Counted from the stretch's first letter, positions 21,470 through 33,845 are shown. The stretch is 64,000 nucleotides of DNA from Perognathus longimembris pacificus (GCF_023159225.1 NC_063171.1:38285378-38349377), one strand, 5' to 3'. Made by a program: numbers and translations. Notes: a model not told the origin generated them from the letters alone.

Positions 21470-21521
<52 letters not shown>
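21470..21521. repeat. (CA)n microsatellite
   Basis: About 26 uninterrupted CA units at the 3' end of a composite SINE. Confidence 0.97.
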
Positions 21522-22765
21522 GTGTCTAAGAGAGTTTTCTCTGAGTTTGTGCCTACTTGCTGGCTCCTCCTGGGATCCCAAAATATGTGAAAGTGAGGCC
21601 AGCTCAATGGCCTTATTTCTGTGAAGGAGGCAAGTCATTTGAAGAAAGGAAGAACAATCTACTTGAGTCCATACAGCTGGGCTCGTCCTCCCATCCACAG
21701 TCTACTACACATCCTTCAAATCCCTCTCCTCCAGGCAGTCTTCAAAGGTTCCTAAAGAGAGCATTGCTTTCCCTTTTCCATCTTATTCAAAGCAATTACT
21801 CTGGCCTAGACCTACATGGTGTGCCTTTCTGAACTTTTCTACTCACTAAAAACTCTGCTGATCTAGAGATGCCCAACCCTGCTGTGTCAGTACATTCCAG
21901 TTCCAGGACAGCGGACACCAGGGGAGGAGCCAAAAGCATGTTACTAATGAAGTTTGTTTTCACTGAGATTTCATACAAAGGAGCAGAGAGGAGCTTGATG
22001 GGGTCCCATAGCAAAGAGGATGCAGATACCCAGGCATAGGAACAACCTTGAGAAAGCATCCTGCCTCTTCCAGCACACGCCATGTTGGTACCTCTGAGTC
22101 TCTCCTTCCTTTTTTGATCACCTACTGTTGCCCCCCTAGGAGACAGATAGATGGAGGGGTGTCTCTCTCTTTTTTTTTTTTCTTCCCACCACCTCTTGTC
22201 GCTGGTCTCAGCAATAACCTAATGATTTCTCATTTAGCTGCCCAGCCCTCCATGAAGACAGCCTCCCTTTGATTGCTTGTGACACCAATCTCACAACAAA
22301 TTTAGCACCTCGTTTCCTGGATGAGCCAATATTCCCCCTCGATTATCTCCTGGAGTAAGAGACAGGGTGCTATGCATTCCAACGAGTAGCCTATGCCTTT
22401 CCTGACATCAGAGTCTATCAAGCTCATAGTCCTCGAATGGATGGGTGTGGGTGGGTCCTCCTGGGAGCACGAGAGGTCTCGGGGAGCAATGGAAGGGTTG
22501 GGGAAGAGGCAGGGCAATGAGAGGCCTTTGGAACTAGCTTCTCAGTGGGTAGATGTGAAGAATTCTGAAATGGAAGGTGGGGATGGGAGCAGTTAGATCT
22601 TTGCTCAGGGAGTTCTGGAACTTCCTTCCCAAACCACTCCTGAAATCCTGGTATCTTTAATCCAGCTATCCCCACACTCTGGGCTTGAGGCCGAGCCTGT
22701 AATTAGCTACTTCACCGGGAATGAATGGGAGAAAAAACCTCCGTGCATCATGCCCATCTCCAAAT

Positions 22766-22845
22766 TCCCTCCCTCCCTCCCTCCCTCCCTCCCTCCCTCC
22801 CTCCCTCCCTCCCTCCCTCCCTCCCTTCCTTCCTTCCTTCTCTCC
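22766..22845. repeat. (CCCT)n/(CCTT)n simple repeat
   Basis: About 15 CCCT units followed by CCTT units. Purine-rich (GGGA) on the transcript. Confidence 0.97.
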
Positions 22846-22930
22846 AGACCTGGGCACTGTCCCTGTCCTTTGCTTTTCTGCTAAAGGTGGTGCTCCACCA
22901 CTTGAGCCACAGCTAGACTTCTGGCTTTTT

Positions 22931-23128
22931 TTTTTTTTGCCAGTCCTGGGGCTTGAACTCAGAGCTTGAGCACTGTCCCTGGCTTCTTTTTGCTCAAGAG
23001 TAGCACTCTACCACTTGAACCACAGCGCCTCTTCCGGCTTTTTCTATATATGTGATGCTGAGGAATTGAACCCAGAGCTTCATGTATACGAGGCAAGCGC
23101 TCTACTACTAGGCCACATTCCCAGCCCC
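22931..23128 (-). repeat. IDL-Geo SINE nested in the 22846-23485 element (first copy)
   Basis: Full dimer ending ATTCCCAGCCCC. Target sequence TAGACTTCTGGCTTTTT at 22914-22930 recurs as TAGACTTTCTGGCTTTTT at 23129. Confidence 0.95.
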
Positions 23129-23147
23129 TAGACTTTCTGGCTTTTTT

Positions 23148-23347
23148 TTTTTTTTGCCAGTCCTGGGCCTTGGACTCAGGGTCTGAGCACTGTCCCTGGC
23201 TTCTTTTTGCTCAAGGCTAGCACTCTGCCACTTGAGCCACAGCACCACTTCTGGCCATTTTCTGTATATGTGGTGCTGGGGAATCGAACCCAGGGCTTCA
23301 TGTATAGGAGGCAAGCGCTCTTGCCACTAGGCCATATCCCCAGCCCC
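23148..23347 (-). repeat. IDL-Geo SINE nested in the 22846-23485 element (second copy)
   Basis: Full dimer inserted at the same target. The target recurs a third time as TTTCTGGCTTTTTGA at 23348. Less diverged from the consensus than the first copy (GGGAATCGAACCCAGGGC). Confidence 0.95.
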
Positions 23348-23485
23348 TTTCTGGCTTTTTGATGATCAATTGGAGGTAAGAGTCTCAGAGACTTTCCTGC
23401 CTGGCCAGCTCTGAACCCATTCTCAGACCCCAGTCTCCCGAGTAGCTAGAATTATAGGTGTGGATTATAGCCACTAGTGCTGGCT

Positions 23486-26199
23486 ATTTCTTTCCCACAT
23501 AGTATCGCTTGGCAATGATGGTTCTTAACAGAATCGCTTGATCCTGGATAGGTGGGCAGGAATTCTACATGGGCTCTGCCTCACACAGCTGTTGTGGAGA
23601 GATGATAGGAAATTTCTCTAGCCCCAGAGGCAGCAGAGGACTGTTGGGGTGGGAGGGCTGTCTTTAGGGAGTGGACAGTGAAGAACAGTCATGCTGAAGT
23701 AGGACAGGCAGAAAACAACTTCCAAGACCTGGGAAATGCATGAAAAGCGACAGAGGGAGGGAATGGATAAGATAAGAGGCTCTTGCCTAGAGGCAAGAGG
23801 GGAAACTAGAAGAGACGGGGCTCCCCTGGTCAAGTGAAAATTCAAACTCAAGGAAGATAGAAGGGTCTCACTTGTGTGAAACAGAATTATGAGAGTCAGG
23901 GCTTTGAAGGGCAGTACAGAGGTGACAGGGCAGGAGTAGGGGCAAATGAGTTATCCTACTAACTAAAGACAGAAGAGATGCCAAAGGGGTAAAAGTCAGA
24001 AACTCCCAGGAGGGGAGCCCTAAGACCTCAGCAACCAGTCTAAGGAATGCAGGATGCAGACTCCCTGCTGAGAAAGGCAGAGGAGGTGCCAGGAGCTTCC
24101 AAGGGGAAGGGGCTGATCACTAGGAGGGGTGGCAGATGGCCGCTGTCATTAAAAGGATTCCAGTAAGTCCAGGAAGCCTTAGACAGCACAGACAAGCTTG
24201 GGTAAGCGGTGGGAGGAAAAAATTAAGGAGCAGAGCCTTAGAAGAAGGAACTAACACAGAATCTTCACACCAAACATTTTGCCTACTTTTAGTCACACTC
24301 CAATCCTAAATCTACATAGCAGTCCCTGAAACCCAACACTAATTCCAATAATCCAATAACAAGAACAACAACAATCTCACTCTAACCAAAAATATTAAGT
24401 AGAATATGAACATCTTGAAGAAAAAGCATCACCAGTTCCCTGGGTGCCTGGACCAACAGATGTTCACTGAACAAGTAGGAACCTAAGCCATTAACCTAGG
24501 CCAGTCACTCTGGCCTTGGAGGTACAGGCCCTTACTGGCTACCCCAATGCTCCCACTAGTAAGTCCCTAATCTCAGCTCTGATTCTTCCCCAAGTCCATG
24601 GCACCTAACTTATTTCATGTCATATAACTCTATATTTATTTTCCCTGCCCCCCCCACCTCTAGATAGATGCAGTCTTCAGAATTAATCCAAGTTATCAAG
24701 AGACAAACAAAAGGTGCCAACTCAATTGGATGCCACCTCAAGGTGCAAATTCAGGCCCCTGGATTCTCAAGCTAATTATAGATATCCTCACTTATCTCCA
24801 ACCCAGCCACCCAAGTTTTCTGTCTTGTTGTCCCACTTCCTGTCCAGTTGTTGGGTCCTAGAACTTGAAATGGCACCCAGGCTTGATCCAAGGCCTTGAA
24901 ACTCAGGACAAAGCAATCTGATGTTTGAGAGCTACAGTAGTCAAAATGAGGTAGGATGCACTGGCGAGCTTAAGCAGAAAGAAATCTGACAGAAGCAGTG
25001 AATGGACTACAGGTTAGGAGGTAGGCATCTTACCCACAGTCCTGATCCCTTCCGTGGCCCCGAGGTGCATGAGTGTTTTGTAGGGCTCCCAGGGAAGGGT
25101 GGAGGAGAGTGGTGGGCAGGTTGCTGAGCTGCTTTTCTTATATGTCATATGACTCTGAAGCAGGGGCCTCTCCCTAGGGAGAGAGTGGCTGCCCCTCCCT
25201 CAGGCATCTCCAGGGAGCTTTCCACATCTCTCAGGACTCGTCTTCGATGCCGCTGGGAGAGGAGCTGAGTATTATGTTCTGCTCTTGCTGCAGCCAAATC
25301 TGATTATCAAGACGTGTGATGGATGAGCTAGGTTTGGACCCCCAGCTCTGGGAGTGGATGATGGAGTTAGGCTGTCACTCTTTCCCCAGGGGATGAAGCA
25401 CTGGGTCCCAGATGTCTGGCACCTGAATACCTGAGAAGATGTCTCCCTAACCAAGATGCCAGGGAGACTGAAAATCCCTCCTGGCTTCCAACTGTTTCTT
25501 GATATAAAAGCCACTGAGCCTTGCACATTTGAACTAGCTCCCCCAAGTTATATAGGAACCCTAGAGTCAGTCCCAGGTGGGACCCACTGCCTCTGACCAG
25601 CTGCCAATATCTGTAGGGGCCACTTTGAAGGAGGGGGTTGTTGGTGGTGGAAAAGCCTATCTCTGCTGTTGGCTAGGGGCCTCCAGGCATTTCTCAGTGA
25701 CAGCCATGGGCCTTGGAAGCCTGGGGCAGGGCAAGGAGGGAGGAGGGAGAGAGACGGTACAGAATAATAATGAAGGATTTTTAATAACTCGTCAGCAATG
25801 GTGTCAGCTGAACAGCAGCAGCAGTGCAATCCATTGGGAAAACTTGGTGAGGGATTGTCTTCCAGGGAAGGGAAAGGAGTCAGAGGGCTGAGGGCAGACA
25901 GGAATCGTCCATCCTCCTCATTCCAGGCATCACAAAGCTTCCCGTTAGCATCTGGCTAGAGGGGCAGCACAGAGTGCAAACAGAATTACAGAGACCCAGG
26001 CCTGGCCCTCAGGGAGATGCCACTCGGGGGGCCAGACTCAGCAGCCCTAGATGAGGCTGAAGACCCACAGGCAATCTACAAAGACACTTCTCCAATGCAC
26101 AACCAACTTGCCCTGTGAAATAAATCAACTGGAAGGCAATTACATGCTTATCAAAGGACTTCTTCTCTTTACCTAATAATCCACCATGGAATTGTTTGA
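23486..26199. other. Unique intronic sequence
   Basis: About 2.7 kb without a recognised repeat. A (C)n run lies near 24645, and 25100-25330 and 25760-25830 are non-repetitive with scattered TAAT/bZIP-like motifs. No exon found on either strand. Confidence 0.45.
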
Positions 26200-26340
26200 A
26201 GTGGCAGTGTCATCAAAGAAAGCCCCTAATGACCACCTTTTCAAAAGCCTGCTTTTCAGATGAGGACATCGAGGTCTAAAGATGTTTCAGACTATTAGTG
26301 GCAGAGGCAGGGCTCCTAGAAACTAGAAATCCAGGTCATT
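26200..26340 (-). repeat. MIR fragment
   Basis: Reversed MIR core: TTTTCAGATGAGGACATCGA, 'TTAGTGGCAGAGGCAGGGCT', 'CTAGAAATCCAGGTCA'. Confidence 0.5.
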
Positions 26341-29105
26341 TAAAAATTAATGTGATTTTTACTCATATAAACATATATTCTGCTGCGAAGAAGATGGCAC
26401 CCAGGTATGGTGTCATATCAGGGCAGCTGTGGTCTTGGTGGGAAAAGGGGGAAACTAGGGCGTCTACAGCCATTAACACATCTTCCTTCTTCCTCAACTC
26501 ACCCTAGGAGGGAGAGATGTGAGCTGGGAAATGGTGAGATGTTTTTCCAAGCCTTTGGAGCAATGGTGGGAAAGGATCCAGTGGCCTGGATGAAGGGAAA
26601 ATTCGGGACCTAAGAAGAAGAGCCTTAGCCAGTCATGAAAAGATGAGGAGGAGGGTCTTTATTTACACATGTGGGAGATGCACAGGGGCTGTGTGTGGTG
26701 AGAGGGCTGACAAAGGCTATAAAGACTTAGGGTCTCTGAGCAGAATACCCAGGACATGCATGGCAAGAGTTCCTTTCTGGACCTACAGATTTAAGGGGGC
26801 TGGGTTCTGCCGGCAGACCTGGTATCTTGCAGAGAGCCTCCCACAGTTTCCCATCCAAGTAGAAGGGGAGTGTCACCCTCCTCTGACTTCACGTTAGGTC
26901 TACCTAACACCTCCATGCCCAAGAGGCCCCCCAACACCAAGAGAACCTATCTTCCAAACTCTGGCACACAACAGGCACCTAAGCAAAGGAAGAAATGCTG
27001 GGAGCTTTCTAGATGATGAACAAAGGAGAAGGACAAGTTTGGAAGAATGGGATTGGGGTTGGCACATAGAAGCACCTCCATATCCCATCTAAAGATCAAG
27101 ACTGATTGTTTGCCTCTGTTTCAATAGGAGACACTAAAGCATTAAGGTGTAGGCCCATATCCCAGTGGAGACACCTAGAGAGATGAAACTCAGATGCCAA
27201 ACCCCTCCAACCCCAAGCCCAGGCCCAGGCTGTCAGCCCCCAGCCCAGCCAGCTGCTCTGGAAGATGTAAAGTGCTATCTAAACGCGATGCATTATTAAC
27301 ACTTTAGAAATCATATTTCACAGCAGCCCGGCTGGAGCTAGAAAATGAATTCTTCCTCCTGCTCTCTGACAGGGGAATTATTGTTGGAGCCAAATGTGGC
27401 AGCAGTGACATGTGACTAGGGCCAAGAGAGAGAGACAGAGAACAGTTGGGAATGGAGGCCATGAGCACCCAACCAGGGCAAGTCCTAGGTGCTCATCTTC
27501 TGCCTGAATGAATGTGGACCCTGCAGCCAACCTGACCCTATTTCTCCCCCTCACAGTGATCAACCTTCATGGGTCCTTGGCAGAAATGAGAGCTATGCCT
27601 GGCCTACAACCTCCTCATCTCCAGGCACTGCTAAGCACCTCCCAGATGCAACGCCTGGTCCTGGCCTGGGAGGAGCTGCCTTAGAGGGTAGAGGCTGTTC
27701 CAGTCTGGTGGGACAGACAAGAACTCAGGAAGGAGACACAGTACAGACTCTCCATGGCTATTAAGAGGGGCTTCTTAAAGACCAACACAGAACTGGATGG
27801 GAACAAGGAGTTTCTAGGCAAGCCTAAAGGTGTGAAACATGGACACTCTGTGTCCATTTGGGCTGGAAGGGAAGGAGTGGGCAGGATGGGGTGGGAGGAG
27901 GTATATCCCAAGCAGGGCAGAAGGGAGGAAGCAGGCAGTGAGCGGCATCCTGTCCTTACTGGAGAAGGCCCAGCCACAGGAGGGGGGGAGGAAAAAGCCT
28001 TTGCCTGCAAATACCACTGCCTGCTCATGGGTAAGAAGCCAGAAGGCCCCAGGTGGAGGATGCAAAAGCAGGAAAGCTGCCAAAGTCACAGCCATCGCAT
28101 CTGGGACCCCCAACCCCGGGTCTTCCTTGAGGATGTTGGGCTCCTGTCCCTGAGCTCTGTTGGTAGTTCAGGCAGCTTGTAATTAGGCACAGGGAACAGA
28201 CAACCCAATTTTCAATTAAAACCTTATCTACAGGGTGCACAGATAAAGGCGGGTAGGTTTGATTCTTTTCTAAGTCAGCCTTCAATATTTGCAGTGCCTG
28301 GAAGGAGATGCAGGGAGGGCGCCCAGGCGGCTCTGGCGACATATAAATTCTGCTCATAATTACATGACTTTCAACACCACGAGATGCCAATAAAGTATTT
28401 GCAAGGCACACAAATTAACGGCGGGTTGGCATTCCCGAGACGGTGCTTGGATGGCCAGGGCACGGGGAGGGGCGGGGGCTGCTGCTCTTACCTCTGAGGG
28501 CGCAGGAAGCAACATAACCCATGCACAGTTCTCCACTCCCCACCCCCCAAAAAAGACACCCTAGATTCAGGTCCTCCAGACATGCTAGCTTATCTCTCTT
28601 TGACTCCCAGCTCTGTTAGAGCTGCAAAAGTAAAAGATTTAAGATGTGTTTCTTCCACAAGAAAGTGGAAGGGGCCTGAGGGGACCAAGTAGAGTGGAAC
28701 TGCTGAGCTGCAAACAGCTGTTGGTGGTGACAGCAAATGTCAGGCTCCAGGAGCTTAGGAGAGCACCCCCCCCCCCACACACACACCCTCTGCTTGCTTG
28801 GCTTAATGTCTTTCCTAGCTGCCATCTTCTTCAGGTAGGGCAGCCTGGTTTCTCTCTCCATTCCCCTCCATTCCGAGAAAGCAGAGCAGAGTTGTGTGTG
28901 CTTTGGGCCTTAGGCTCAGCCATGTGTGTGCTCAGCTTCTCTGAGTCCTAACTACATACAGGCTAAGTAAGAGCCAAGGGATCACCCAAGAAAGAGGTGA
29001 CGAGAAAGGGACAGAAATAAGTCTGAAGACGCTCAGCCTCATGCTCTTGTTCTTATGAGCACAGCCCCATAACTTGGTGGGGGCAGATTCTAGTAGAGTA
29101 AAAAA
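26341..29105. other. Unique intronic block with enhancer-like segments
   Basis: No SINE over about 2.7 kb, unusual for this window. 27250-27420 and 28180-28500 carry TAATTA-type sites; the second also has an inverted GATA pair (TTATCT 28224-28229, AGATAA 28241-28246) and raised CpG content at 28300-28500. Function is inferred only. Confidence 0.45.
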
Positions 29106-29111
29106 ATGTAG

Positions 29112-29314
29112 GGCCTGGGAGTGTGGCGTAGTGGTAGAGTGCTTACCTAGCATGCATGAAGCCCTGGGTTCGATTCCTCAGTACCACATACACAGAAACA
29201 AAACAGAAGTCGCTCCACACAAGTTGTAGAGGGCTAGCCTTGAGCAAAAGTAAGTTTAGGGACAGTGCCCAGGCCCTGAGTTCAAGCCCCAGGACTGGTT
29301 AAAAAAAAAAAAAA
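29112..29314 (+). repeat. IDL-Geo SINE (older variant)
   Basis: ID-like half is closer to tRNA (GTGGCGTAGTGGTAGAGTGC, CTGGGTTCGATTCCTCAG), then a degraded Geo half and a 14-A tail. Confidence 0.9.
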
Positions 29315-29319
29315 GTCCA

Positions 29320-29412
29320 TTGGGTGCTGTGGCTGTAGCTGGCTGGCTAAGCAAGTAGCTTTAGCATGTGTACAGCCCTGGGTTCAATCCCCAGCACTAC
29401 AAACAAAACAAA
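29320..29412 (+). repeat. ID-like monomer
   Basis: GGTGCTGTGGCTGTAGCTGG and CAGCCCTGGGTTCAATCCCC with an ACAAAAC-rich tail. Box A is degraded. Confidence 0.6.
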
Positions 29413-29716
29413 ACAGCAACCACATCTATTGAAATCAGAAGACCTGGGTTAAACTCACATTTTGCCACTTAATATAAAGAAGACAAAGTACATAGCTGGA
29501 GACAAGATCTGGAAAAGGACTTTCAGCTCTGGAGATATAGAGGTTCTTTAAAGCCAGGGCAGGGCACTGAAAACCACTGTGACAAAGTATCATGAGAAGT
29601 TCCTGGCATGGGTTTAGGTTGCCAAGGGCACACCACTTAGAACCCAGTAGGCCATTTAAAATCAGGATGATAATAATGATGATGCTTCTGTAATATCCAC
29701 AGACAATTTGAAATCC

Positions 29717-29915
29717 TTTTTTTTTTGCCAGTCCTGGGGCTTGGAGTCAGGGCCTGAGCACTGTCCCTGGCTTCTTTTTACTCAAGGCTAGCACTCTACC
29801 ACTTGAGCCACAGCACCACTTCTGGCTTTTTCTGTTTATGTGGTGCTGAGGAATCGAACCCAGGGCTTCATGCATGCTAGGCAGGCTCTCTACCACTAAG
29901 CCACATTCCCAGCCC
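29717..29915 (-). repeat. IDL-Geo SINE
   Basis: Full reversed dimer from poly-T to CACATTCCCAGCCC. Flanking duplication not convincing. Confidence 0.93.
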
Positions 29916-30606
29916 AACAAGACATCTTTGGTAGAGTTGCTGTCAACTTTAAGCCATCACCCCTCTGGCCTCACCCTCATCCCAACACAACTCCTTTACC
30001 CCCTTTCTCCACTCCCTATGGCCTATGATTCCAGCAAACACTGGAGTAACTTTAAAACCTAAACCGCTGGTTCAGTTCAATTCTGTTCTACTTTAATCAA
30101 CAGATCAAGCATGAAGGACCTACTATGTACCAACTTCGTGAAACACAAGGGGATAAGGCATAACCTTGCCCTTGAGGTGTTAATAATAAATCTCATAATA
30201 ATAATAAGCAATCAGTTAAACAGAAGGCTGAAGTAAGCTATCAATTCTGATACCCAGGAAAGAAATGGTTAATTTCTATGGTGAGAAGAGAAAAGGTGAA
30301 TCTGAAAATTTTGCATGGCGTGAAGTGAAGCCTTGAGCCAGCATGTGTGGGCGTAAAGTAGATATGTTCCTTTTGGACATAAGGAGCTGGGCAGAGATGT
30401 GTGCTGTGTGTCTGGCATGGCTGGGGCACTGGGTATTTGCAGGTCAAAACTGTAAGGATTAAAAACGATAATCCCCTTAAATACACTTGCAAACTACTTG
30501 TAGTTGGCAATTATAGGGAGTTGCATTTTTATTGTTTATAGAAGATAAGAGAGGACTGGTAGATTGGGATCAGACCATGGCCGTGGCCCCTCTTGAATTC
30601 ATTCAC

Positions 30607-30610
<4 letters not shown>

Positions 30611-30668
<58 letters not shown>
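30611..30668. repeat. (TG)n microsatellite
   Basis: About 28 TG units at the tail end of a minus-strand SINE. Confidence 0.97.
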
Positions 30669-30673
<5 letters not shown>

Positions 30674-30862
30674 CAGGGGGGCCTGGGCTCTGTCCCTGAG
30701 CTTTTGTGCTCAAGGCTAGCACTCTATACTCTATCACTTGAACAACAGCTCTTTGCTGGTTAATTGGAGATAAGAGTCTCACAGGCTTTCCTTTCCAGGC
30801 TGGCTTCAAACCCTAATCCTCAGCCTCCTGAGTAGTTAGGATAACAGGCCACTGGCACCCAG
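30669..30862 (-). repeat. 7SL/B1-like head + Geo composite SINE
   Basis: Geo half (with a CTCTATACTCTATCACTTG duplication), TTAATTGGAGATAAGAGTC linker and reversed head ending CACTGGCACCCAG. Confidence 0.9.
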
Positions 30863-31715
30863 ATTATCCATGAAATCTTTAGTGTACATTTATCCTACTA
30901 CATTTGGGTAGGATACTGTACAGGGGTGGCAAAGGAAATAGGATGTCACATGTCTTATGATCTCAAGGAAGTGATAGGTGAATAGACTTCCACACATAAA
31001 CGCAAGGACAAAAGTTTGAGAGGCTGGAGGTCAGGCAGACTGCACAGAGGAGACCAGATGCAGGCTGAGATGAGAAATGTGGGAGGTGGTAGCCAGTTGA
31101 GTGGGGAGTGGCACAGGGAAAGCTCCTCCAAGTAGAAGACCAATGTGCGGAAAGGCTCGGAGGAGGGATGTGGATTGTGGTACAACATATCTGCAAGTGG
31201 TTCTGATGAGCTAGAGTTCAAGAGAGTAAAAGAAAAGGGGTGGGGCAAAAGAGGTGGCTGGGACCAGATCCCATGGTGTCTCATCAGTTTGGATTTGATC
31301 ACAGCAGTTAGATAGACATGATTAGCCAGAATATTCTGCCAGTGGTTGGAGGGAGGCTAGGTACAGCAAGGAGTGTCTGTAGGGCCTCTGGAGAGAAATT
31401 ACAAGGATATAAAACTAAGACAGAGGATGAAGAAAAATGCAAGGGATATGAAATATGTGAATGAGACAGAGCAACAGGATTTACTGGTTGGAAGAATGTA
31501 GAAGCTGAGGGAAAAGGCAGGGAGGGGGAAGATGGCTCCATTTCAGGTAGCCAGACAGTAGGTGAAGGAACTATAGGAACCCAGCTGTGTGGTGGTGGAC
31601 AGGCAGTGGTGGGTGACAAGTGTCCTAGAAGGCACCAGAGATCATTCTAACAGCTTGAACTTTACCCTGAAAATGACAGGGCGCCAGTTAAGGACAATTT
31701 TTATTTTAAATTTAA

Positions 31716-32529
31716 CTCTTATACCCTTCCCAGGAAAAGAATTAGCAAGAAGGGACATGAAATAAGGACAAGAGGAAAGATGGGCATTTGTGCACTGGGT
31801 CCTTCCCAGAACACTGGAAGTTGAGAGCAGGAACAGCTATTCTTGCATTGGTGGTGGTGTACCTGTGGGTTGTTGTATTGGCAGTACTGGTAGTTGTGAG
31901 AATTAAACGAGATTGTGCATAGTAGTTTAAAAGACTGGCCACCATTTTTCTTCCATTAATGTCAGTCCTGCCATTCTTAGGTCACCTGTTAGGTGACCAT
32001 GCACCATGATGAAATAACATTTCATCAGCTGTCCTTGCAGATGGTAAAGACTGGAGGTAGAAGTGGAGACTAGGGTTCTTTACTCTTCCCTTGTTTCAAG
32101 ACAGACCACAGGAAGCCCTTCCAGGTAGAGCTAACAATATTTGCTTAGGCACCGAGGCAGGACACTGAGGCACAGAACATAGCTGAGTGTAGGTAAACCC
32201 TCCACCTGCCTGGACTAACTGCATGCTCCTGGCCCACCTTATCTACCAGGTCAACAGCTGGTTCAAGTTAGTTAACACCAAAGGATGAAGAGAGAGAGCC
32301 TTCATCCTTAGCAGGATGAGCAGCTGGAGCAGCTGTTCTTTATCTCCAATGAAGTCTATACTGAAGCAGGACAGAGCGGTTGACAGAAGGAAGAAGACTT
32401 CCTGCTCTCAAGTTATCAAAAATCCAGAATAGGAAAGATCCAGCCAGAGAAAGACCAACTAGGTGAAACTTTGAGCAGCTAATCTGACTAGATTCTTCAG
32501 AATCATCATGTTCTAGAGCTAGAGAAAAG
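31716..32529. other. Intronic sequence, nothing recognised
   Basis: No confident repeat or exon. Short open frames here are chance frames. Confidence 0.4.
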
Positions 32530-32670
32530 CATGTGTTTGTGATCTAGTCCAGTTCTTTTTACTGCACACAAGAAATCAGATGGGAATCTCCTACAGTCAC
32601 ATAGTTGATCAACAGTAAAGGCAGAAACCTAACTTGGTCTCTCTGGACTCCTCCTGATCAGGTGCTGTCA
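32530..32670 (-). repeat. MIR/MIR3-like fragment
   Basis: Order GATCTAGTCCAGTTC, 'CTACAGTCACATAGTTGATC', 'AAGGCAGAAACCTAACTTGG' fits a reversed MIR3-type element. Confidence 0.5.
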
Positions 32671-32944
32671 CCATACTTACACACAAACATGCATACATAG
32701 CCCTTGTTCTTGTTCCCCGTCGGCATGAGGGTGAACAGTGAGCACAGTGTACAGCAGTGCTCAGTGATCTCTCAAGCAAGTGACTTCTTGCTTTAATGGG
32801 CAATATTGCCCAGTATTGCTGTTAGCCTCTAAGCCCTGTATCTGATTTCTTTGACACCTCGTAGAACTCTGGCATGAAGGCAATTGGATTGGATCTTTCT
32901 CAGTAGAAGGCTGTGATGTGTGGCTGTGCCATGGGCTGTGACTT

Positions 32945-32983
32945 TACACACACACACACAAACACACATACACACACACGCAC
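32945..32983. repeat. (CA)n microsatellite, interrupted
   Basis: CACACACACAAACACACATA followed by further CA units. Confidence 0.9.
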
Positions 32984-33315
32984 CCTCTCCGGCACCCACC
33001 TCTGAACACGGATTTTGGCTTTAAATCTGAAGAACTGCCAAGCCCTTGGTCCCCAGCCAGGAAATCCCAGGAATTTCTCACCATCCTTTGAACTTGGACT
33101 CCGTCCATACAAGCTGTAGACTGGGCTCTGACGGCCTCCCTAGTTCACTCAGGGGCTATGGATGCTGTGATAGGGGGATTCTTGGCTTCATCTCTTTAGT
33201 CTTTGTGCTCAAAAACTGTGTGCTACCTCCTCACTCTCACTTAAACCTGGACTCCACCCAGACTTTATTCCTCTCTTGCCTCCCTAGCAGATACCACTGA
33301 GTATCCTTCCTAAAG

Positions 33316-33840
33316 AAGTCCCGATTTTTATTCCTGCCTCCGCTCAAGTCTTCATCTCTCCCTTGGATTGTTGCAATAACCTCCTAATTGGTTCCCCTGC
33401 CTCCAGCCTGCTCCTCTTAAATCCATTCTCCACACCGTTGCCAGAACGATCTTTCTAAAGCACAAATCTAATGATATCACTGCCCAGTGTAAAACTCTTC
33501 AATGGCTCCCCACTGACTTCAGACAAAGTACAAATTAGGTTATGTCCTGCCCAGACTAGCTGCTGTTTACCTCTTTAGCATCCTCTTCTGCTCTCTCCAA
33601 CATGCTGGTGTACTTCACCTTTGAGAAATTCTGCCCTGTCAGAGAGTTCCGCACATGCACAGTTGCAGCCTACCCCAGTGCCCTGCCTTAGGTTAATTCC
33701 TTTTGATCCTTTAAGAGCTTGTTACCCAGGAGTCCTTCTAAACTGTAACCTGGGCCAAGCCCCAATGGAGCTACTACCATCATGGTCTTTGCACATCCTC
33801 TATCACCCCATGAAGCTCCCTGATGACAGGCACTATATTT
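33316..33840 (+). repeat. L2 3' region
   Basis: Strong L2 signature: TTGGATTGTTGCAATAACCT, 'AGAACGATCTTTCTAAAGCA', 'CTTCAATGGCTCCCCACTGA', and a terminal region AGCTCCCTGATGACAGGCAC. Confidence 0.85.
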
Positions 33841-33845
33841 AATTC

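Larger units (their letters stand above)
22846..23485 (-). repeat. 7SL/B1-like head + Geo SINE interrupted by two SINEs
   Basis: The Geo part (22850-22930) and the linker plus head (23348-23485) are colinear once two IDL-Geo insertions are removed. The head ends GCCACTAGTGCTGGC. Confidence 0.9.
30066..31715 (-). repeat. L2 3' region, interrupted
   Basis: Reversed L2 phrases in order: GGACCTACTATGTACCAACT (30117), 'CCTTGCCCTTGAGGTGTTAA' (30164), then AGGGAAAGCTCCTCCAAGTA and CTTGAACTTTACCCTGAAAA (31653). A composite SINE with a TG tract lies inside (30611-30862). The middle is too diverged to prove continuity. Confidence 0.6.

Noticed and set aside
21429..21698. Cys-Val repeat 'proteins' over CA/GT microsatellites (also 30603, 51111, 53314)
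   Set aside because: Translations of dinucleotide repeats, not genes.
22766..23485. Direct-repeat array resembling a CRISPR-like layout
   Set aside because: It is simple sequence followed by nested SINEs; a mammalian intron with no cas genes.
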